64,000 bases of DNA from Prolixibacteraceae bacterium UBA6029 (GTDB lineage Bacteria; Bacteroidota; Bacteroidia; Bacteroidales; Prolixibacteraceae): contig DIZL01000062.1 of NCBI GenBank assembly GCA_002429385.1, positions 84,238 to 148,237 of the forward strand, read 5' to 3'. The translations under genes and the position numbers were made by a program. How positions within the stretch are numbered: the stretch's first letter is position 1; the number at the start of each line of letters is the position of its first letter. Below the pieces are notes generated by a model. The model saw only the letters and a list, made by a program, of their open reading frames with translations. It was not told the DNA's origin and made no database searches. Positions 58,555 through 64,000 of this stretch are shown here, piece after piece.

Positions 58555-60021
58555 ATGATCCGAATAATCAACACCTTGCCCTTACTATTGCTTGCCCTAT
58601 GGAGTTGTACCACACCTCCGGCAAAAGAAACAACAATTGAAGGTCCTGAAAAATTCATAGCTGAAAGCGCAGATGTATATGTGACAGCCCGGGATACCAA
58701 CCTCAGGATGACTCCAACGGGAGAAGTTAAGTTTCATAAAACAGAGCAGCCAGTCGAAACACAGGTATGTGTTTTTGTCAATCCTTTAATCACTTTTCAG
58801 ACCATCGTGGGCATTGGTGGGGCGATAACTGATGCTGTGGCCGAAACATTTGATAAATTGCCTGAAAACACCCAAAAGGAGCTTCTTACGGCTTATTACG
58901 ATACGGATGACGGCATTGGGTATAATTTTGTAAGAACTACGATAGGCAGTTGTGATTTTTCGAGCAAAAGCTACAGTTATGTGGAAGAAAACGACTCCCT
59001 GCTTCGCACTTTCAGCATAGCTCATGATGAGGAGTTTCGTATTCCTATGCTCCGGCAAGTGATGATTGCAACTGGTGGTCAAATGCATATGCTGGCCAGT
59101 CCATGGAGTCCTCCTGCGTGGATGAAAGACAATAACAGTTTGCTTAACGGTGGTTCACTGCTCAGACATTTTAGACATAGCTGGGCGAAGTATATTGTCA
59201 AATTCATTAAGGCCTATGACAAGCAGGGAATTCCGGTTTGGGGGATAACCGTGCAAAATGAACCTATGGCTGTTCAGAAATGGGAATCGTGTGTATTTAC
59301 CGCAGAAGAGGAACGTGATTTTATAAAGAAATATCTTGGACCTAAGCTGGTGCAGAATAGTCAGCGCGAATTGAAGCTCATCGTCTGGGATCATAACCGC
59401 GACCTGATCTTCCAAAGGGCAAGTACCATCCTGGATGATCCTGAAGCCGCGCAGTATGTGTGGGGTATTGGATTTCACTGGTATGAAACCTGGACTGGCG
59501 GCTCCATGCAGTTCGGTAACCTGAAGCTCGTTCATGAAGCCTACCCAAATACCAATCTTATTTTCACAGAAGGCTGTGTTGAGAAATTCAGCGCGGATCG
59601 TTTGAATGACTGGAGCCTGGGGGAACGATATGGTTATTCCATGCTGAACGACTTTAACTGCGGAACAGTGGCCTGGATCGACTGGAATATCATGCTGGAC
59701 CAAAATGGCGGACCCAACCATGCAGGGAACTTCTGTTTTGCGCCCATTCATGCCAATACCAAAACAGGTAAACTGACTTATACCAACAGCTATTATTACA
59801 TCGGGCAATTCTCCAAATACATCAGGGAAGGGGCACAGCGGATTGCAGCTTCCTCAAACAGGGAAAAGCTGCAGACGACAGCGTTCATCAACCCGGATGG
59901 AAAAGTGGTGATCGTGGTGCTGAATACTTCCGACGAGAAACTATACTATAAATTATTCATCGGTAAGAGGGCTGCCAATCTGATCAGCCTGCCGCACTCT
60001 ATTATGACGATGGTGGTATAG
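58555..60021 (+). CDS. GH30 glycoside hydrolase (lipoprotein)
   Basis: Encodes 488 residues with a lipoprotein signal (LALWSC, Cys18), so it should be membrane-anchored, unlike its soluble neighbour. GH30 blocks match the upstream paralogue nearly throughout: GIGGAITDAVAETF, acid/base Glu236 (VQNEPMAVQKWE) and nucleophile Glu339 (IFTEGCVE). The pair arose by tandem duplication, later separated by the antitoxin-like gene and its repeat. It ends 12 bp before the convergent efflux adaptor gene. Confidence 0.93.
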   Translation: MIRIINTLPLLLLALWSCTTPPAKETTIEGPEKFIAESADVYVTARDTNLRMTPTGEVKFHKTEQPVETQVCVFVNPLITFQTIVGIGGAITDAVAETFDKLPENTQKELLTAYYDTDDGIGYNFVRTTIGSCDFSSKSYSYVEENDSLLRTFSIAHDEEFRIPMLRQVMIATGGQMHMLASPWSPPAWMKDNNSLLNGGSLLRHFRHSWAKYIVKFIKAYDKQGIPVWGITVQNEPMAVQKWESCVFTAEEERDFIKKYLGPKLVQNSQRELKLIVWDHNRDLIFQRASTILDDPEAAQYVWGIGFHWYETWTGGSMQFGNLKLVHEAYPNTNLIFTEGCVEKFSADRLNDWSLGERYGYSMLNDFNCGTVAWIDWNIMLDQNGGPNHAGNFCFAPIHANTKTGKLTYTNSYYYIGQFSKYIREGAQRIAASSNREKLQTTAFINPDGKVVIVVLNTSDEKLYYKLFIGKRAANLISLPHSIMTMVV

Positions 60022-60033
60022 TTTTTAGGATTA

Positions 60034-61218
60034 TCAGCAACTCATTTCCCCTGCGTTTTTCTTTGCCGAGAGCAGGTTGTATGCACCCTTGACAACTACC
60101 TTTGCTGTCTTCACATCGAAGCCTTCGGGAAATATGACCTGGATAAATCCGGCATCGGTAATGCCTTTATGTACTTCAATCATACGGTATTCGGTAAGTG
60201 GTTTTCCCTTTTCTTCCTTGTTTTTATCAAAAATGAAGATGTAATCTTTATCATCGAAACTTACCACAGCTTCTGCTGGAAGTGCCGTTACATCATTGCC
60301 TGCAGCCTCAATGATGGCATTCACATACATACCTGGCAACACGTTTTTACATACCCCTGAAACAGTGGCATATACCTTGTATGTCTTATCGCTGCTGATG
60401 GATTTGCCGGTCTGATAAATGACCGCTTCGTGTTGTTCGGTTTCGTTGTTTATGAAGAAGTTGATTTTCTGGCCCGAAACTGCCTTGTCTGCATCTTTTT
60501 CAAAGAGGGTGAGTTCCAGAAAAAGCTTGTCGCTGTTGACGATCTCGAACATCACATCTGCCGGGGCAACGAATTTCCCGATATTGATATTTACAGTCTT
60601 TACAAAGCCCGAGATAGGCGAGACTACGGCAACCGAACTGCTGATGCCATCTTCGTGCAGGCCGGAAGGATTGATCCCGATCATGGCCAGTTTCTGTTCA
60701 AGAGCTTTCACCTGAGCTTTAAGGTTCTTGTAATCTGAGGTAACCTGCTGGACGTTTTGTTCGGAGTAGACATCATTCTTGAAGAGCTCTGAATGACGTT
60801 TATAATCGGCTTCTGCAAAATCTAATTTGTTTCTGGCTTCCAGGTAATTTTGCTGAATATCCACATACTCCTGGTTTTCCAGTATGGCCAGTATTTGTCC
60901 TTTATGGACCACATTCCCGGGCATCAGGGAAGTGCTCTTGACAAAGCCGCCCATTGGCATACAAACCGTTGCCATGTTCTGTGGTGCAACGGAAACAATG
61001 CCGCTCACCTTTAATTTACCGCTCAGCGAATGCATTTCGATGGAGCCGGTTTGAATATTGGCCAGTTTAATCTGGTCGGCCCGTAACTCAACAATATCTT
61101 CGGGAAGCACTTCTTCTGTTTTGTTTTCTGCATTGGTCTTCGTTCCTGTATTGCATGAAGTCAATGCAATTATAAATACGGACAGAAGGATTGAGTTTAT
61201 GAATTTATATGTTGTCAT
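60034..61218 (-). CDS. RND efflux periplasmic adaptor (CusB/HlyD-like) lipoprotein
   Basis: Encodes 394 residues. Lipobox IALTSC (Cys22). The adaptor halves are MGGFVKSTSLMPGNVVHKGQILAILENQEY (first barrel-sandwich half), a coiled-coil hairpin (DIQQNYLEARNKLDFAEADYKRHSEL..YKNLKAQVKALEQKLAMIG) and VVSPISGFVKTVNINIGKFV (second half), then beta-barrel domains. It should bridge the inner-membrane pump and outer-membrane channel, both supplied by the fused protein encoded 9 bp upstream. A Cys at the very C-terminus (EMSC) could bind metal. Confidence 0.9.
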   Translation of the reverse strand: MTTYKFINSILLSVFIIALTSCNTGTKTNAENKTEEVLPEDIVELRADQIKLANIQTGSIEMHSLSGKLKVSGIVSVAPQNMATVCMPMGGFVKSTSLMPGNVVHKGQILAILENQEYVDIQQNYLEARNKLDFAEADYKRHSELFKNDVYSEQNVQQVTSDYKNLKAQVKALEQKLAMIGINPSGLHEDGISSSVAVVSPISGFVKTVNINIGKFVAPADVMFEIVNSDKLFLELTLFEKDADKAVSGQKINFFINNETEQHEAVIYQTGKSISSDKTYKVYATVSGVCKNVLPGMYVNAIIEAAGNDVTALPAEAVVSFDDKDYIFIFDKNKEEKGKPLTEYRMIEVHKGITDAGFIQVIFPEGFDVKTAKVVVKGAYNLLSAKKNAGEMSC

Positions 61219-61227
61219 GGTAACGAT

Positions 61228-64000
61228 TTAAAAGATTTTACCTGTGATAAAGTCAATTGAAATAATGGTTTGGTTGCAGTCATTCAAGGCATCCAGATAA
61301 TTCTTTCGGATGCTTAATGCCTGGTCGAGGTTATGTATGTATTCGAGATAATCCATCGCCCCTGCCTTATAACTGCGCGATGCCTGATCGATAATGATGG
61401 TGGCTTCAGGTACTGCCTGTTTCTCGTAATATCTAACACTGTTGCTGAATTTGTTGTACTCACCCAGCAACGAATGGTAGTTGCCCAAAAGGGTCTTTGA
61501 ATAATTCCCGGCATTTGCCTGCGAAACCTGCTCTTTTAATCGCGCAGACTTTATTTTGGCGGTATTGGGTACAAACCACAATGGAATGGCAATACCGGCC
61601 TGAATTCCATTAAAACGGTCGCCTGCCCCAAAGGTGCGGCTTATCCCATTCACCTCCTGGGTTCCCTGCATGGTTTGGCTGAAAAAGCCTACACTAAAAT
61701 CGGGCATCATAAGACTTTGCTCCAGTTTCTTTTCTGCCACAGAAATCTCAACCTGTTGCTGAGCATCGCCAACAAAAGGATTAGTCGATAAAGCCAGACT
61801 ATCAGCTACCGGCGAAAAGGTGATATGCTGCAGCACTGTATCGGCAATTGTTATTGACGATCCGGTATTTAAAATGGTTTGAAGCTTCTGGTTGTAAATG
61901 GATAAATCGGCTGTGACCTGTTGCAACTGATTCTTCACTTCAAGGCTTTGCGAGCGGGCGTTAATCATTTCGAGGCGGTTTGTTTCACCCACTTTAGCCC
62001 TTAGTTCAGCCGCACGAAGAAACCCGGCATATAAACTATCCTGATAAACAAATAGCTTATGCTTGGAATGTAAGTATGCAAGTTGCCAGTAAACCTGTTT
62101 TACCTGGGTAGCGATTTCGAGCTGTGAAGCCTTCAGTTGCCATTCTGCACTTCTTATATTTTCCCTGGCCAGCTTGTTGCGGTTGATGTAAACGGTAGGG
62201 AATGCAAATGACTGCGATAAGGTATAACTGTTATCTTTCGTGTATGAATTATATTGCCCGTATTGCCCTTCTATGCTTGTTTTAGGGAGCTCCCACGAAG
62301 CGCCTTTAAGGCTTTTCTGCACTTCAACCGAATATGCCGATGAACGCACAGACAGGTTGCTATCCAAAGCCATTTGAATAGCCTGGTGAATATTAACTTT
62401 CCCAAAGTTTTTATACGCTTTAAAAACTTTGGGAAAGTTCTGTGCATGGGTTGTCATGAAAAACGAAGATCCAAGAATGAAGAATAATATTAAGGACAGT
62501 GCTTTCATCGGTTTCCATTTAAAAGGATGTCCAAATTTACCTGAAGAAAAGAGAATATAAAAGACCGGCAGGATCACTAAAGTTAGAAAGGTTGCTGAAA
62601 TTAATCCGCCAATCACAACTGTTGCAAGGGGCTTCTGGACCTCAGCACCTGCAGAGTTGGATAAAGCCATTGGAAGGAAACCCAGTGAAGCAACAGCCGC
62701 AGTCATGATAACAGGACGAAGACGTGTATGCAGGCCTTTCAGTACCCGCTCATTGATGTCAGTCATACCTTCCTTTTCGAGCCGGTTGAATTCTGCGATC
62801 AGCACGATACCATTAAGCACTGCCACACCAAACAAGGCTATAAAACCTACGCCGGCTGAGATGGAGAAGTTCATGCCACGCAGCCAGAGTGCAAACACCC
62901 CTCCGATAGCCGACATGGGAACAGCAGTGAAGATCAGAAGTGTTTGTTTTACGGAATGGAAGGTGAAAAACAACAACACAAATATCAGGAGCAAAGCTAC
63001 CGGGACGGCAATGGATAAACGGGCTTTGGCCGCTTCCAGGTTTTGAAACTGACCCCCATACGACACATAATAGCCTGTCGGGAGTTTAATCTGCCGATCG
63101 ATTTTCTGGGTCACCTCTGCGATTACACTTTGAATGTCACGGTTGCGGACATTGAACCCAACCGTAATGCGGCGTTTGGTATTCTCGCGTGACACCTGTG
63201 CGGGCCCTGATTTGATCTGTATATCAGCAATCGCTTCAAAAGGTATCTGACTCCCATTGAGCAAGGCAACAGACAGGTTCTTTATATCATCCAGACTTTG
63301 ACGGTAATCTTTGTCCAGACGCACCACCAGTCCGAAGCGCTTTTCTTCGTCGAATACCACTCCGGCCTGACTACCAGCAAAGGCAGCACGAAGCACACGA
63401 TTGACCTCATCTACAGAAAGGCCATACTGTGCCAGTCGGTCACGGTTATATTCAACCTGAACCTGGGGCAGCCCGGTAACTTTCTCAACATTAATTTCCA
63501 CAACACCTGTGATGCCTTTGATGATACGCTCAATTTCCGATGCTTTTGTGGCAAGGGTATTCAGATCATCGCCAAATATTTTAACCGCAATATCCTGTTT
63601 CGAGCCAGACATAAATTCATTGAAGCGCATCTGGATGGGTTGTTGGAATTCGAATTTAACGCCTGCAAGTACTACCAGCTTTTCCTGCATTTTCTGCACC
63701 AGTTCTTCCCTTGTTTTTGCACTTGTCCATTCGCTCTTATCCTTCAGGGTAATGATATAATCACCTGTTTCCATAGGAGTCGGATCAGTGGGGATTTCAC
63801 CGGCTCCAATTTTACAAGTCGCATGTTTGATCTCGGGGAAATTGTCGAGCAGTATCTTGTTTGCTTTCTCCACCGTTTCAATGGTATTGCTGAGCGAACC
63901 GCCCTGTAAAGTCATCACTCCTGCCGCCAGATCGCCTTCTTCAAGCTGTGGAATAAATTCACCGCCCAATCGGGTAAAGACAAACAGGCTAAACACAAAA
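61228..64000 (-). CDS. CzcA/CusA-type RND pump fused to an outer-membrane channel (partial)
   Basis: Partial: the 5' part lies beyond the window edge. The visible 923 codons begin near the second half of the pump's first periplasmic domain (GGEFIPQLEEGDLAAGVM), contain the RND pore domains and helices (VALLLIFVLLFFTFHSVKQ, GFIALFGVAVLNGIVLI) and reach the pump end at about residue 500 of the visible part. A new signal-like helix (MKALSLILFFILGSSFFMTTHAQ) then leads into a TolC/OEP domain with coiled-coil repeats (NIHQAIQMALDSNL; SVAEKKLEQSLMMPDFSVG). Pump-channel fusions of this kind occur in Bacteroidota. Substrate likely a heavy metal such as copper, zinc or cobalt. Confidence 0.9.
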   Translation of the reverse strand, partial: FVFSLFVFTRLGGEFIPQLEEGDLAAGVMTLQGGSLSNTIETVEKANKILLDNFPEIKHATCKIGAGEIPTDPTPMETGDYIITLKDKSEWTSAKTREELVQKMQEKLVVLAGVKFEFQQPIQMRFNEFMSGSKQDIAVKIFGDDLNTLATKASEIERIIKGITGVVEINVEKVTGLPQVQVEYNRDRLAQYGLSVDEVNRVLRAAFAGSQAGVVFDEEKRFGLVVRLDKDYRQSLDDIKNLSVALLNGSQIPFEAIADIQIKSGPAQVSRENTKRRITVGFNVRNRDIQSVIAEVTQKIDRQIKLPTGYYVSYGGQFQNLEAAKARLSIAVPVALLLIFVLLFFTFHSVKQTLLIFTAVPMSAIGGVFALWLRGMNFSISAGVGFIALFGVAVLNGIVLIAEFNRLEKEGMTDINERVLKGLHTRLRPVIMTAAVASLGFLPMALSNSAGAEVQKPLATVVIGGLISATFLTLVILPVFYILFSSGKFGHPFKWKPMKALSLILFFILGSSFFMTTHAQNFPKVFKAYKNFGKVNIHQAIQMALDSNLSVRSSAYSVEVQKSLKGASWELPKTSIEGQYGQYNSYTKDNSYTLSQSFAFPTVYINRNKLARENIRSAEWQLKASQLEIATQVKQVYWQLAYLHSKHKLFVYQDSLYAGFLRAAELRAKVGETNRLEMINARSQSLEVKNQLQQVTADLSIYNQKLQTILNTGSSITIADTVLQHITFSPVADSLALSTNPFVGDAQQQVEISVAEKKLEQSLMMPDFSVGFFSQTMQGTQEVNGISRTFGAGDRFNGIQAGIAIPLWFVPNTAKIKSARLKEQVSQANAGNYSKTLLGNYHSLLGEYNKFSNSVRYYEKQAVPEATIIIDQASRSYKAGAMDYLEYIHNLDQALSIRKNYLDALNDCNQTIISIDFITGKIF

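Overview
The window looks like a chromosomal segment of a Bacteroidota bacterium, probably an anaerobic or microaerophilic Bacteroidales/Marinilabiliales-type member. This rests on promoters with the Bacteroidota -7 box (TAnnTTTG; best case TTTG-N19-TAATTTTG before rpsA), a lack of Shine-Dalgarno sequences, a type IX secretion sorting domain on a CotH protein, GH97, GH30 and DUF1080 enzymes, and Bacteroidota-type DUF3822, DUF6132 and RpsA architecture. No rRNA or tRNA gene was found.

Layout. 0.45-7 kb: surface-glycan membrane proteins and GT2 glycosyltransferases, one fused to a methyltransferase. 7-14.5 kb: an NtrC-like regulator, a Ppx/GppA phosphatase, a HEPN/MNT toxin-antitoxin pair, cysK with a cysteine-codon attenuator, an ABC exporter and a DUF4160/DUF2442 pair. 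15.5-22.2 kb: housekeeping genes (rsmD, RecD-like helicase, rnz, STAS protein, rpsA). 23-31.4 kb: rmlA-rmlC-rmlD, a phosphohexomutase, secreted DUF1080 and CotH proteins, and guaA. 31.5-36 kb: NIPSNAP and Yip1-like proteins, a RAYT transposase among its REP hairpins, and a GH97 glycosidase. 36.5-48.4 kb: a sulfur/thiol island (six thioredoxin-fold proteins, four rhodanese domains, a CoA-disulfide-reductase fusion, a YeeE/YedE transporter, a drastically shortened sulfide:quinone reductase, a Crp/Fnr regulator). 48.5-51.7 kb: a degraded accessory zone (NUC1 nuclease and GxxExxY pseudogenes) full of repeat arrays. 51.8-60 kb: a glucan-type cluster (GH55-like, GH5, two GH30). 60-64 kb: a CusB-like adaptor and a CzcA pump fused to an outer-membrane channel, running off the window.

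Three things stand out. First, cysK is preceded by a 26-codon ORF with three consecutive Cys codons, an intrinsic terminator and a possible competing antiterminator, which together look like a cysteine-sensing transcription attenuator. Second, many intergenic regions carry inverted arrays of short repeats with a strict 11-bp (one helical turn) period. The unit sequence differs between loci, but the architecture and a GAAC motif recur; two arrays bracket a GxxExxY gene and several arms supply the stop codon of the neighbouring gene. Third, the RAYT gene is flanked on both sides by its presumed REP hairpins and carries a third, in-frame copy inside its own coding sequence.

All identifications are by reading motifs; no database search was run. 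Residue positions and domain limits are approximate where stated.
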